A DNA stretch of 64,000 nucleotides from Nostoc edaphicum CCNP1411 (GCF_014023275.1 NZ_CP054698.1:7215001-7279000); one strand, 5' to 3'. Shown: positions 45,901 through 54,974, counted from the first letter of the stretch. The notes: generated from the sequence alone by a model not told the origin. Made by a program: numbers and translations.

Positions 45901-48057
45901 ACTGTTTCTGTCCACACCTTCAGCCTGAGTTCACCCCCGCCAGCCGAAGGAGTCACCATCTTCGTTACTACCCCTAGCTTGAGCGAGTTTGATCTCACTG
46001 GAGTAGAAGTTACAAATGGCGAGATTGTCAGTGTCACCGACAACGGCTTTAATCTCAAAATCACCGGAACTGAAGCAGTAGTGCAAGTACCTGTGAAGAA
46101 TGACGGACTAGCAGAAGGTCTAGAAACTGCCGTCTTCACCATTCAACCTGGTAGCACCTACCAAGTTAACCCTATTGCCAACACAGCCACCTTCAACATT
46201 TACGACAATGCCAGCGATGTACCATTAGTTGAGAGCGAAGGTAACAGCCTGCTAACCCTCAATGATGTAATTCCCCAGGCAATTGATACCCAACTGAGTG
46301 TTGACAATACTAGTTTCAAGATTCAGGCAGAAATCGGCAATGCACCGGGGAACTTCATCGATGCTTCTGAAGATGTAGACCTGTACAAAGTTCAACTCAA
46401 AGCAGGCGAAAAGATTAAGATTGACACAGATACCGTGCCTTTCTTAATTGAAGGGTTTGAAAACGAGCAATTTGTCGATACAGAACTGCGGCTATTTGAC
46501 TCCACAGGTATCCAGTTGGCTACATCGTTTAACGACCCCGCCCCAGATGAGTTATTTCTTTCCAACCGCGATGCCTATTTAGAATTCACAGCGATCGCAG
46601 AGGGAGATTATTATATTGGTGTCGCTGCCAATAGCAACCGTTACTATGATCCCTTCACAGCCGGTAGTGGCGGTGGTCGGATTATTCCTGCCTCTGGAAC
46701 CAACATTGGCAACTACGAACTCAGTATTGACTTAACCCCTGTCCCTCCCATTGTTGGTTTCACTGCCTCCCCAGTGGTGAATGAAGCAGAAGGCACAGGC
46801 TTAGTGCTGACCTTCAACGCACAAGGTATTCTCCCAACCGATGGCATTGTGGTTAGCGTGGGTGGAGATTTCCGCGCCTCCGCAGTTGCCCAAGGGTTGC
46901 AATTCCGACAAGTAGTCGAGTCTGAGGGCATTGATTATCTGCGTTTTAACCGTGACACCCAAGCTTATGAGTTCCGTCTCACCCAAGCCACCGCAACGGT
47001 AACGATTCCCGTCTTCGATGACATTGTGGAAGAAGTTGATACTACCTATAATTATCAACTGCTAGCTAGCGAAGCATATACCCTTGACCCAGTAGCCACC
47101 TCAACAGCAGTCACCTTCGTGGATGGCGTACCTGGTGGCGTTGGTCCAGTGGTGAGTATATCAGTTGACCAAAGCGTTCTCACCGAAGGAGATACTTTCA
47201 CTATTAACTTCGCCGTGGGTGGAGAAATTCCGGCAGATGGCTTAAAGGTGTATGTGTTAAGTCCAACCCCAGCATCCTTGGGTGAGTTCCTAATTTTCAA
47301 TGAAGATGGTACGCCAGCAATTACCTACGAAGGAATTGCAGGGTTCCCAGAACGTGATGGTACAGGTGGTGGTTTCTTTGTCACCTTGACTCAACCAACA
47401 GCTTCGTTAACTTTACAGGTGTTTGATGATGGCCCTGATGAAGGAATTGAAAGCTTAACCTTCAATGTGGTCGATGGTGAACAGTATGAAGTCAATCCCA
47501 ATTCTGGTAGTTTTACTTTAACTCTCAGTGATGCTCCAACAATTTCGTCTGGCAATGCTGGTGACAACATCCTAATTGGCACCATTAACAATGACCAGCT
47601 GTTTGGCAACGGTGGTAAAGACATACTATTTGGTAATGGTGGCGATGACTACCTATTTGGTGGTTCCGGTGACGACCTATTAGATGGCGGTGACGGCAAT
47701 GACCAACTATTTGGTAATGGTGGCAAGGACATATTACTAGGTGGTGCTGGTAATGACATTATCTATAGTGGTTCGGGAGATGACCTAATTAATGGTGGTT
47801 TTGGTAATGACACCATTTACCTCAATGGTGGTAAAGATACCATTGTCCTTGCCAAAGGTGAGGGAGTTGATACCATCTACAACTTTCAAATCAGCTTCGG
47901 TCAGCAGATCAGTTTGAGTGCAGGTTTGAGCTATGACCAGTTGACACTGAGTCAGAGTGGATTCGATACTGCCATCAAGGTTGGTGATGAGACATTAGGA
48001 GTGCTGAAATCCATTCAAGCAAGTAGCCTGAATTCATCGGTGTTTACCAGTGTTTAA
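42988..48057 (+). CDS. Giant secreted repeat protein with pre-peptidase-like domains and C-terminal RTX repeats
   Basis: 1689 residues, acidic, with few or no Cys and no N-terminal signal peptide. Two long similar blocks (about 230-490 and 830-1080) contain beta-sandwich repeats with VESEGD..FTLSEPPP and VKNDGVAEG/ETAVFT patterns. Two PPC-like domains have EDVDLYKVEL/EDVDLYKVQL (about 530 and 1130). The C-terminus (about 1525-1620) has glycine-aspartate nonapeptides such as GGSGDDLLDGGDGNDQLFG, which bind calcium and usually mark type I secretion. Likely a surface or S-layer-like/adhesive protein. It shares the strand with the transport genes, but its link to the metabolite is unclear. An internal duplication explains its size. 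Confidence 0.82.
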   Translation: MLIFNNKDFFNYTSNTSVTDRNSFTYVVNASKADSTTVRDGITVYPLTPKYTMPTIIGINSTPITIDAQNNLLAYGLVKSAEYTAADNSVRTGASVLNLSLNVEGSIPEEGLVVDVISNIDLYKYLTGLNTAPYSPGAEVLEGIYDETGKGIGFKVKVASPNSLIVLRLKSDLPADELATATFSVQAGDGYDVNPESNATTFPVYNTLGDVPTLSVTPEVSFTATNTTIVESEGDRVTFNFTLSEPPPPGGVTVLVRGDSFTNLGQLDALQAEVTGGNFPAIVGSNSFYFHITEQTASIVVPAFADETPEGLQTQSFSLVPNLGYTVSPTENSLVVTIQDTPESTLPQVILTGTPATLIESNNTVSRHTFTLSAPPSADGLVVSVSAPNLSEFDLEQISLIGGTIEAVRADGFDLKFTSQRVVIDLPVKNDGVAEGTETAVFTLLAGTGYVIGETSNQATFTILDAPLPPQPLSAEIESNDTIATANNALLSAANPTLAITGAIDYSVANRYRINPTDAGFTYVDNTEDVDLYKVELTAGDRLVLDIDAQQNGSTLSSALQVFDAEGNVLAANRRAPAPNEIFVSGNDSYLDFTTSEAGTYYVGVSSNPNYDRSVENPALTNFDPYDPNEQGSGTGTSSGTYTLNLNLNPEVGTVINPPLPVPSGTRPIISLETITGTYSDRETGEKILSPYLVTSPPEGAAVLVISLQADGEIPEGGANVTINSNIILRDYLGALRTAPFGIGGEIGDAIYDPQTGEATGFTFNLTQNNAYISFIIPTTTEIEGSQSATFALLAGDNTKVNPNADSSTVTFYETLEQAPVATVIPKVGLEVSQTQLIESEGTSTVLTFTLDKAPPAEGVLVYVNSGITAGAGEFDVFQAEVNGASFPYGNFNASGFYVKLTEQTATLTLSAFDDGEVEGIESLTFELQSSAGYTIDPAKAAVTFTLLDTPTSQIQVSYEFNPTNLIESAETVSVHTFSLSSPPPAEGVTIFVTTPSLSEFDLTGVEVTNGEIVSVTDNGFNLKITGTEAVVQVPVKNDGLAEGLETAVFTIQPGSTYQVNPIANTATFNIYDNASDVPLVESEGNSLLTLNDVIPQAIDTQLSVDNTSFKIQAEIGNAPGNFIDASEDVDLYKVQLKAGEKIKIDTDTVPFLIEGFENEQFVDTELRLFDSTGIQLATSFNDPAPDELFLSNRDAYLEFTAIAEGDYYIGVAANSNRYYDPFTAGSGGGRIIPASGTNIGNYELSIDLTPVPPIVGFTASPVVNEAEGTGLVLTFNAQGILPTDGIVVSVGGDFRASAVAQGLQFRQVVESEGIDYLRFNRDTQAYEFRLTQATATVTIPVFDDIVEEVDTTYNYQLLASEAYTLDPVATSTAVTFVDGVPGGVGPVVSISVDQSVLTEGDTFTINFAVGGEIPADGLKVYVLSPTPASLGEFLIFNEDGTPAITYEGIAGFPERDGTGGGFFVTLTQPTASLTLQVFDDGPDEGIESLTFNVVDGEQYEVNPNSGSFTLTLSDAPTISSGNAGDNILIGTINNDQLFGNGGKDILFGNGGDDYLFGGSGDDLLDGGDGNDQLFGNGGKDILLGGAGNDIIYSGSGDDLINGGFGNDTIYLNGGKDTIVLAKGEGVDTIYNFQISFGQQISLSAGLSYDQLTLSQSGFDTAIKVGDETLGVLKSIQASSLNSSVFTSV

Positions 48058-48074
48058 ACAACCATCCACTGTTT

Positions 48075-48162
48075 GACCCCACCCTAGCCCTCCCCGATGC
48101 ATTGGGGAGGGAACTGGAAATCCGATTTCCCCCCTTGCAAAGGGGGGATTAAGGGGGGTAAT
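48075..48162. repeat. Dispersed repeat after the RTX gene
   Basis: ACCCCACCCTAGCCCTCCCC, GATGCATT variant, GGGGAGG..., CCCCCCTTGCAAAGGGGGG, TTAAGGGGGGTAAT. Intergenic; no frame. Confidence 0.85.
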
Positions 48163-48269
48163 GCCAGACTCGAACTCACGTTTAATTAATCAAATGTTTG
48201 AATGAACAAAGGGAGATTCAGAGGACATATCTGAATCCCCCTTTTCCTCAATTTGAATGCAAAAGAATT

Positions 48270-49322
48270 ATGGATTTTAGCCTGTTTTATTTCGATGGTG
48301 ATGGCTCCGTTGCTCGTCCTCATCAATACCAACTTTTAATCGAAAGCGCGAAATTTGCTGACGAAAATGGTTTAACAGCTATTTGGACTCCAGAACGGCA
48401 TTTTCACGCTTTTGGGGGACTTTACCCAAATCCAGCAATTACTAGTGCCGCGATCGCTATGATTACTAAACAAGTACAATTGCGTGCTGGTAGTTTTGTC
48501 TTACCTTTACACGATCCTGTCCGAGCTACTGAAGAATGGGCGGTAGTAGATAATTTATCACAGGGAAGAGTAGCGATCGCTTTTGCTTCTGGTTGGACTG
48601 TGGATGATTTCGTCTTAGCTCGTGAACCCCATGTCAATCGCAAAGCCGTAATGTGGAGAGATTTGGAGGTAATGCGAAAACTCTGGCGGGGCGATTCGGT
48701 TGAACGTCAGGACGCTACAGGGAAAGTCTTCTCAGTAAAAACACTGCCTAGACCTGTACAAACAGAGCTTCCTATTTGGATCACTTGCCAGTCTTCAGAA
48801 ACTTTTGTGGAAGCTGGGAAACTGGGAGCGCACGTCTTAACTTCGTTACTCGCTGGTACATTAGATGAGATTGCGCCCAAAATTAAACTTTACCGCAATT
48901 CCCTAGCAAAACATGGACACGATCCCCAAGCAGGGAAAGTGGCACTGATGATTCATACTTTTTTAGGGGATGATATCAACGAAGTTAAAGAAAAAGTTAC
49001 ACAACCTTTCTGTAATTACCTCAAAACCCACTACGAATTAATAGAAAGTTTGGCGAAGAGTATGGGCTTAAAAGTCAGCCTGAAAAACTTCTCTGAAGAC
49101 GATATCGATAGTATACTACAATTTGGTGTGGAAGGATTTATGAAAGGGCGATCGCTCATTGGTACGCCCGACAGTTGTCGCCCCTTTGTTGAAGAAATTC
49201 GCGCCGCAGGTGTAGATGAAATAGCTTGTCTAATTGACTTTGTACAAGATTACGATTTGGTAATGTCAAGTTTACCGTTTGTGAGTCAATTACAACAAAA
49301 ATTAGCTCCAGCGCTGAGGTAA
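48270..49322 (+). CDS. MupA/Atu3671-type FMN-dependent luciferase-like monooxygenase
   Basis: About 350 residues from ATG 48270 (MDFSLFYFDGDGS); the upstream frame to a TTG at 48198 is not like the family. Motifs of LLM flavin monooxygenases in megasynthase clusters: WTPERHFHAFGGLYPNP near the N-terminus, RAGSFVLPLHDPVRATEEWA, and ITCQSSETFVEAGKLGAHVL. Relatives named after MupA (mupirocin) and Atu3671 (an Agrobacterium siderophore locus) hydroxylate carrier-bound or free intermediates using reduced FMN. Stand-alone here, between the RTX gene and a hydroxylase-like gene. Probably tailors the acyl or peptidyl product, for instance alpha- or beta-hydroxylation. The exact site is unknown. Confidence 0.88.
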   Translation: MDFSLFYFDGDGSVARPHQYQLLIESAKFADENGLTAIWTPERHFHAFGGLYPNPAITSAAIAMITKQVQLRAGSFVLPLHDPVRATEEWAVVDNLSQGRVAIAFASGWTVDDFVLAREPHVNRKAVMWRDLEVMRKLWRGDSVERQDATGKVFSVKTLPRPVQTELPIWITCQSSETFVEAGKLGAHVLTSLLAGTLDEIAPKIKLYRNSLAKHGHDPQAGKVALMIHTFLGDDINEVKEKVTQPFCNYLKTHYELIESLAKSMGLKVSLKNFSEDDIDSILQFGVEGFMKGRSLIGTPDSCRPFVEEIRAAGVDEIACLIDFVQDYDLVMSSLPFVSQLQQKLAPALR

Positions 49323-49389
49323 GTATGTTTAAAATAATTCGTAAGTCGTAATTCATTATATCAAGTCCGCTCAATTACCCATAAGAAAA

Positions 49390-49457
49390 GCACCCCACCC
49401 CCAACCCCTTCCCTTGGCAAGGGGAGGGGAGGTAAAGTGTAGTTTTGGTGGGGTAGG
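49390..49457. repeat. Degenerate dispersed repeat
   Basis: CACCCCACCCCCAACCCC, CCTTGGCAAGGGGAGGGGAG and GTGGGGTAGG: a diverged single-block copy between convergent genes. Confidence 0.65.
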
Positions 49458-49517
49458 ATAGTGCGAATATTATGGTGATTCCAAATTTTTTTAGGTACTA
49501 AACCGGCTTGAAATATA

Positions 49518-50372
49518 TTACCGTAATAGTTTTTTATGGACTAACTTATTTTTTAGTGATCCCAAATAGCGTTGTCCAAACCATTCTCGAAATGGCAAAA
49601 TATTAGCATCCCAAAGGTTATTGTAGTTTTCACCAGTAGTTAATCCTGTCGCTGGAAATTCACCTTTCCGTGCCCGATGGTAAGAGCCAAAAAGAATATC
49701 CCAAATAGGAAAAAATACAGCAAAATTCTTATCTATATGTTCTGGCTGAAATGAATGATGAATTCTATGGTGTTGTGGCCCAACTATAATTGGTGTGAAG
49801 ATACCCAATTGCAAACGTAAGTTTAAATGGATATATTGTAACCAGATAATTTCAATAAATGCCAATAATCCTACAGCTATTGGTTCAATATGAAACAATA
49901 AACTCATCGGAATTACAATAAATGCGAGAATCAATGGTTCTTCTAGCCAATGCACCCGGCGAGTACTTGTAACATTTAAGGAAACTTCGCTGTGGTGAAA
50001 TTTATGTTGTTCCCACAAAAAAGAACTGGTATGTTGAAATCGATGTAGCCAGTAATAAAAGAAGTCAACAATTAGAAAATAAAAAACTATACCAAGGAAT
50101 GTTTCTATCCAATTCCTGGGTTCTGGTAAAGTTAAATAAGGGCCGCCCAGCCAATGCCGAGTTATTTCAACTAATGCTCCAATCCCGATCACATTGAGCA
50201 AAAATGCAAATAGAGTATAGACAACGTACCACTTTAAGTTAAAAACAATATCACGAAACGGCTGATTTGGCTCCACTGGACGCAAGCGTTCAATCAAAAT
50301 AAAAAGACCATATATCAAAAAGGCCTTCAGCACATATCTAAGAAACCCGAAGACGGGATCAATCCATTCCAT
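49518..50372 (-). CDS. Fatty acid hydroxylase / sterol desaturase family membrane protein
   Basis: 284 residues with about four hydrophobic segments and the di-iron histidine clusters HRFQH, HKFHH and QHHRIHHS, plus the paired cluster around TSTRRVHWLEEP. Members hydroxylate or desaturate lipids (sterols, fatty acids, carotenoids) in the membrane with O2 and a reductant. It is antiparallel to the monooxygenase and diverges from the next membrane protein gene. It might modify the lipid part of the cluster product, but it may equally be a general lipid enzyme. Confidence 0.85.
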   Translation of the reverse strand: MEWIDPVFGFLRYVLKAFLIYGLFILIERLRPVEPNQPFRDIVFNLKWYVVYTLFAFLLNVIGIGALVEITRHWLGGPYLTLPEPRNWIETFLGIVFYFLIVDFFYYWLHRFQHTSSFLWEQHKFHHSEVSLNVTSTRRVHWLEEPLILAFIVIPMSLLFHIEPIAVGLLAFIEIIWLQYIHLNLRLQLGIFTPIIVGPQHHRIHHSFQPEHIDKNFAVFFPIWDILFGSYHRARKGEFPATGLTTGENYNNLWDANILPFREWFGQRYLGSLKNKLVHKKLLR

Positions 50373-50511
50373 ATTTGAAGTAACCTAAATTTTTAGAGCA
50401 GACAGATTATGGGACGCTGCAAACTTTTATAAGAATACCACAGATTGGTGCATAATTATTAGCAATCGCCCTGATTGTACTAGATTGTTACTGTGTTTTC
50501 AAGGAAATACG

Positions 50512-51231
50512 ATGAATTGGAGTATCTTCCTAGCTGCACTAGGCAGCACAGGTATTGAATTTTTAGAAGTTGTAGCGATCGCCTATGCTATTGGTAGCTC
50601 TGGTTATGCCCGTGAGGCCATTTGGGGGGCGATTACAGGTTTAGTTGTAGTATTACTAGGAGCGATCGCTCTTGGCACAGGATTGCAGTTTGTACCTCTG
50701 CAAGCTTTACAAATCATCATTGGTTTGCTTCTGCTGTGGTTTGGTTGGAGATGGGTAAATAAATCTGTACGCAGACTAGCAGCAGGACGGCGAGCAGGTT
50801 GGGTTGATGATAATGTTTTAGAAAAAGAAGGTATTGCTTTAGATCAGCAATCACCAGGATTTAGTAAGCTGAATTTTTTGATTATGACTAAAAGTGCTGC
50901 TCTGGAGGCTTTGGAGGTAGGTGTAATTGTGATTACACTGGGATTAGCTTCTAGTGCTTGGTATGAAGCGATCGCTGCTACAGCAGTGGCGCTATTATTG
51001 TCGCTAGTTGCAGTAGTCGCTTTACATCAATATTTGGTCAAATTGCCAGAGGTGTTAATCAAGCTTGGTGCTGGGATTATGCTGAGTTCCTTGGGAACTT
51101 TCTGGTTAGGGGAAGGTATAGGGCTGGAATTTCCTTTTGATGAGTTTTCAATTTTGATTTTGCTTGGGTTATATGGTGGTGCGGCGGCGGTTGCTATTTA
51201 TTGGTTGAGAAGGGAAGTTGTGGTGGAGTGA
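50512..51231 (+). CDS. Polytopic membrane protein, COG4280-like
   Basis: 239 residues from ATG 50512, preceded by AAGGA at about 7 bp; an upstream TTG is less likely. Six or so hydrophobic helices. The start is FLAALGSTGIEFLEVVAIAY and a second half repeats the theme (ALEALEVGVIVITLGL), with a conserved acidic residue in each, similar to two-repeat ion or metal transporters. The function is not known. The next gene begins 4 bp after its stop, suggesting an operon. Confidence 0.7.
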   Translation: MNWSIFLAALGSTGIEFLEVVAIAYAIGSSGYAREAIWGAITGLVVVLLGAIALGTGLQFVPLQALQIIIGLLLLWFGWRWVNKSVRRLAAGRRAGWVDDNVLEKEGIALDQQSPGFSKLNFLIMTKSAALEALEVGVIVITLGLASSAWYEAIAATAVALLLSLVAVVALHQYLVKLPEVLIKLGAGIMLSSLGTFWLGEGIGLEFPFDEFSILILLGLYGGAAAVAIYWLRREVVVE

Positions 51232-51235
51232 AAAT

Positions 51236-52348
51236 ATGAAAATCTCACGCAGAGACGCAGAGGCGCAGAGAGAAAAATTGAGTGATTGTCGTTACTGTTC
51301 GGTGGTTTCTCAAGCTAATGGTGAAGATCCAATTGGCACGGCAGGTACGGTGGATGAATGGTTACTTGTGGAAGTACCGCGTCCTTGGAAGGCTGAACTC
51401 TGGCAAGAAAAGCCGGAATTTCAGCCACTTTTGCAAGTCGTGGAACGGTTAGCGTCTAACCCGATGCGCTATTTCAAAGGTCGGCTGTTAGCGATCGCTC
51501 CTGATAAGGCTTATACTCATTCAGAATCGGTTAGAGTCTTTTATTATCAGCGTCCAGCCCAGCTATTTGCTCAGTATACCAAGCAGGAATATTTACTTCC
51601 TCTAACTCAGGTTGCTCTTTTAGCAGAAGCTCTGTTATTTCAGCCGCAAAATTTACCCAATTTTCAAACTTATCGTCAGCCAACAGACCACATTCGAGAA
51701 ATTCTGGTTTGTACCCATGCCAATTATGACTTAGCTTGTGGGCGATTTGGCTATCCTTTTTATCAACTCCTACGCCAAAAGTATGCAACAGAATCAGACA
51801 GTCTGCGGGTATGGCAAACTAATCATTTTGGTGGACATCAGTTTGCGCCAACGTTGATTGATTTTCCCACCGGTCAACTTTGGGGACACTTGAGGGCGGA
51901 TGTTTTGGATTGTTTGATTTATCGACAGGGTGATGTTTCCCAGTTGCGTCGTTTTTATCGCGGCTGGACAGGTTTGGGGAAATTTGAGCAAATTGCTGAA
52001 AGAGAAATTTGGATGCAGTTAGGGTGGGATTGGCTAAATTATCCTAAAGCTGGGCGCGTTTTAGCACAAGATGAAGGTGGTGTGGCGCGATCGCTCCTTA
52101 AAGGTATATTTAAACGTGTTCCATCCCCAAAATTAAAATTTCTGGTTGCAAGATGGGATGAGCAAGCAACTTGGGCAAAAGTACGGATTGATTACACAAA
52201 TAGCAATAATAGCCACCGAGGTGCATACGAAGGTACCGTTAAATTAACGGGAACAGTCACTAGTAAAAGCAAATCTGGAGATGATGTACCCCTGATTACC
52301 GTCAACCACTACAGCATAGATGATCTATTAAAAATTCGTAACTCGTAA
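51236..52348 (+). CDS. Sucrase/ferredoxin-like (Suc_Fer) thioredoxin-fold iron-sulfur protein
   Basis: 370 residues from ATG 51236. The family motifs are WLLVEVPRPW, ILVCTHANYDLACGRFG and TNHFGGHQFAPTLIDFPTGQ WG. The Cys pair of CTHANYDLAC and His of HFGGH suggest thioredoxin-like [2Fe-2S] binding as in related proteins. The first 18 residues (MKISRRDAEAQREK) come from a GCAGAGGCGCAGAG dispersed repeat, so the original start may have been lost and the native protein probably begins near CRYCSVV. Translationally coupled to the membrane protein. Role unknown; a redox or iron-release step for ferric-siderophores is only speculation. Confidence 0.82.
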   Translation: MKISRRDAEAQREKLSDCRYCSVVSQANGEDPIGTAGTVDEWLLVEVPRPWKAELWQEKPEFQPLLQVVERLASNPMRYFKGRLLAIAPDKAYTHSESVRVFYYQRPAQLFAQYTKQEYLLPLTQVALLAEALLFQPQNLPNFQTYRQPTDHIREILVCTHANYDLACGRFGYPFYQLLRQKYATESDSLRVWQTNHFGGHQFAPTLIDFPTGQLWGHLRADVLDCLIYRQGDVSQLRRFYRGWTGLGKFEQIAEREIWMQLGWDWLNYPKAGRVLAQDEGGVARSLLKGIFKRVPSPKLKFLVARWDEQATWAKVRIDYTNSNNSHRGAYEGTVKLTGTVTSKSKSGDDVPLITVNHYSIDDLLKIRNS

Positions 52349-52371
52349 TTCCTATTCCCCATTCCCCATTC

Positions 52372-53349
52372 TCAAACTTCTTCGACACTCAACCCTGATG
52401 CGACAATTGCTCGTTGGCACAATTCTAGGGACGGATCTCCAGCAATTACTCGTCGCTGTAAATTATGAGCGATCGCAATCATATCTTCTTGAGGCAGCCA
52501 GGGAAACACTACTAAGTCTCCTGGCTGGGAAAACATGGTCAATAATTGCTCAAGGGTGTTTGTTTGCAAACTAAAGGGTTGCAGAATGATTGCTGTTGCT
52601 GCTTCCTCAATCAGCCAATCATGATCCCAGTCGTCTGAAGTCACGGCAATAGCTAAGGTGACTGGAGGAATTTTAGCAAAAAACTCTGGTGAAGCTGTAT
52701 CACCATGAAATAATAGGTGCTGCTGTCCTAAGCGCCACCAACGAAATTGATTCTTAACAGTAGCTTGAGATGTTATCTCTACATGAGTTACGGGAACCTC
52801 AATGACTGGAGGTGGAGAATTATCTTTTTGGCTGGATTTTGGCACAATGGCGATAATTTCCGGCTTGATTGCCTCTTCTGATGTAGTTATTGAGTCAGTT
52901 TTTTCTTTTTGCTGATGTTTAATAGTTTGGACTAAATCTTTGTGGGTGATGCGCTTACCTGTTTTCGCTTCTTCTAAATACTGCTCCCGCAGTTTTTGAG
53001 ATGTGGAGGGTGCAGCAAGTAGATATAAAGCAGAGGTAGCAATGTCAATTTGTGCAAGATTTGCACGGTTAGCAAAGGTTTCATACACATTAATAAAGTT
53101 GTATGCTGTCCGACGACTCCAACCAAATTCTGCTTTCAACCAAGTATCGAATTGCCCATGCTTCAGTTTAGAACGCACTTCTGCCAATCGTTGCCCAATC
53201 TCCCAAATGTCTTGGGCAGTCCGCCTTAGCTGCTCTCGGATTTCTGTTGTGCGCTGCTCAACTAACGTCCGTTGCTCTGGTGTAAGAAGTTCGTAATCAA
53301 AACGAGTAATAATTGTATCTTTTGTATCCTTGTTACGTGATTGTCTCAT
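52372..53349 (-). CDS. DUF3102 domain protein
   Basis: 325 residues. N-terminal region about 15-90 is DUF3102-like: LRRTAQDIWEIGQRLAEVR, then LKHGQFDTWLKAEFGWSRRTAYNF, a helix-turn-helix-like segment often seen in phage or plasmid proteins. A charged linker with PPPV follows about 150-200. The C-terminal part (about 205-325) starts WWRLGQQHLLFHGDT and resembles the first strand of adenine-methyltransferase-type proteins, but no catalytic DPPY motif is present. It could be a decayed methylase fusion or another fold. Convergent with the Suc_Fer gene; no clear link to the cluster. Confidence 0.7.
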   Translation of the reverse strand: MRQSRNKDTKDTIITRFDYELLTPEQRTLVEQRTTEIREQLRRTAQDIWEIGQRLAEVRSKLKHGQFDTWLKAEFGWSRRTAYNFINVYETFANRANLAQIDIATSALYLLAAPSTSQKLREQYLEEAKTGKRITHKDLVQTIKHQQKEKTDSITTSEEAIKPEIIAIVPKSSQKDNSPPPVIEVPVTHVEITSQATVKNQFRWWRLGQQHLLFHGDTASPEFFAKIPPVTLAIAVTSDDWDHDWLIEEAATAIILQPFSLQTNTLEQLLTMFSQPGDLVVFPWLPQEDMIAIAHNLQRRVIAGDPSLELCQRAIVASGLSVEEV

Positions 53350-54037
53350 TGTGATTTTCCAGATCTATTGGTGAATAACTCAGCTATTTTCGACTACAGA
53401 TAGAAAATATACAAAATCGTGAACATAATCTCACTCAGTTGTAGCTAGACTTCCTGCACTTAATACACTAATATATTATTCATTTTATTTTAAAAACAGA
53501 AAAATCTTGAAATTACATTCACACACAACAAAAGCTGAGTATTTGATAGCTACTAAGATTTAACCTTTTTTGAAAAAAGCTTAATTGAGATATCAGGGAA
53601 TTTTAAATTTTTTATGCAGTTTTTCGCAAATTGCTGGGAAATAACCCCCTTGATGTCTTTATGCTTTCAATCTAAAGACTTGACAAAATGTCCTAATTAA
53701 TTAGTTAATTGAGAATAATTACTAATTATGAGAACTGCTAAAAATGCTGACGTGGTTTTTGTCTTCTTTACGGGCTTGTTTAATTAATTACAGAAATTTT
53801 TTTGAAAAAATATCAATTTCAGTGACTATGACTGAAAACTAATCCGCATTTCGTAGATAGATATAGCAGCAAATGATACTAAGAAAAGTCTGCTATTTAG
53901 TCAGATGGAAATGAGTTCTCAGTTCCGATTCATGAGGAAGAGTTAAGAAATAACTTCTGGAAACTCAGTTTAGCCAGGGTTTTAACTGAATTTTAGGATA
54001 TGGGTGTTTTGTTCTACTCAGTGGTGTGAATTTGTAT
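53350..54037. other. Intergenic region, AT-rich, no gene seen
   Basis: About 690 bp. Long A/T tracts and no convincing coding frame. It should hold divergent promoters for the DUF3102 gene and the VOC gene. No repeat of the GC-rich family was found here. Confidence 0.5.
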
Positions 54038-54757
54038 ATGAAGACTCAGTTGCTAATTTCGACAAATAATTCCTTGCTAGAAGTTGACCACATTTTTATT
54101 TGTGTTGAGGATGCACCTAAAGTTGAATTCTTTGAGCAAGCAGGGTTGATGTTTGCCAGTCCTCCTATGCAGCAGATAGAACGAGGTACAGCCTCACAGA
54201 TTCTCTTTTTTGAGAACTTTTATCTAGAGTTAATTTGGGTTGAGGATGAAGTCGCTGCTGAAATCTATGCTGTCCGCACAGGTATAGACTTTTTAGGGCG
54301 ATCGCATTGGCGACAAACGCAAATCTCTCCATTTGGGATTGCTCTGCACCAGCAGTCTCGTGCCACATCCTCGTTTGAGGAGGAATTTCGGCGATCGCAA
54401 CCCCAAAAAACAGAACTATTATTAAGTTTTTCCAGTGATAATTTAGTCACCCAAACTGAACCTTTATGCTTTGTCATTCCTGATGCGATCGCCTTACCAA
54501 CTTTATTAAAAAACTTTCCCAACTTCCAAAAACAATTTGTGTCTCACCCACTAGGGCTGAGAAAAATGACAGGAATAGAGGTAACTGTTACTCATACTTA
54601 CTCTGTAACTCAACCTCTGGCACTGTTAGTAGAGAATGGAGCAGTGCAAGTTGAGCAAGGAACTTCCCCATGTCTACAGTTGACCTTTGACAATTATATG
54701 CAGAGGAATATATTAGATACACGAGCGATCGGCATTCCTATAGTTTTCAAATTTTAG
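54038..54757 (+). CDS. Glyoxalase/VOC-like protein
   Basis: 239 residues from ATG 54038 (GTG 54026 possible). The N-terminus LEVDHIFICVEDAPKVEFFEQAGLMF and the stretch ILFFENFYLELIWVED fit the first half of a glyoxalase-like VOC domain. The rest (about 70-239) does not show a second clear metal motif. VOC members include resistance proteins, isomerases and dioxygenases. Beside an exporter gene, it may be a resistance or binding protein, but this is a guess. The C-terminus YMQRNILDTRAIGIPIVFKF is unassigned. Confidence 0.6.
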   Translation: MKTQLLISTNNSLLEVDHIFICVEDAPKVEFFEQAGLMFASPPMQQIERGTASQILFFENFYLELIWVEDEVAAEIYAVRTGIDFLGRSHWRQTQISPFGIALHQQSRATSSFEEEFRRSQPQKTELLLSFSSDNLVTQTEPLCFVIPDAIALPTLLKNFPNFQKQFVSHPLGLRKMTGIEVTVTHTYSVTQPLALLVENGAVQVEQGTSPCLQLTFDNYMQRNILDTRAIGIPIVFKF

Positions 54758-54806
54758 CATCGCTGCTTTTTTAATCAAAAAAAGACCTCTTGCATAAAAC
54801 TACCCC

Positions 54807-54940
54807 AATTACCCCCCTTAATCCCCCCTTGCAAAGGGGGGAAGCCGGAAATCTAGTTCCCTCCCCTTTGCAAGGGGAGGGTTAGGGTGGGGTAATTCGA
54901 TAACTTGTATGTACACCGTAGTTTAGCAAGGGATGGGGTG
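54807..54940. repeat. Dispersed repeat upstream of ABC transporter 1
   Basis: AATTACCCCCCTTAATCCCC through GGGGTAATTCG, with outer arm TAACTTGTATGTACACCGTAG, ending GGATGGGGTG, in the presumed promoter region. Confidence 0.88.
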
Positions 54941-54974
54941 CAATGACTGTGGGAATCATGATACTGAGATAAAA

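Noticed and set aside
53003..53296. 97-codon plus-strand frame
   Set aside because: Antisense to the DUF3102 gene with no recognisable pattern.
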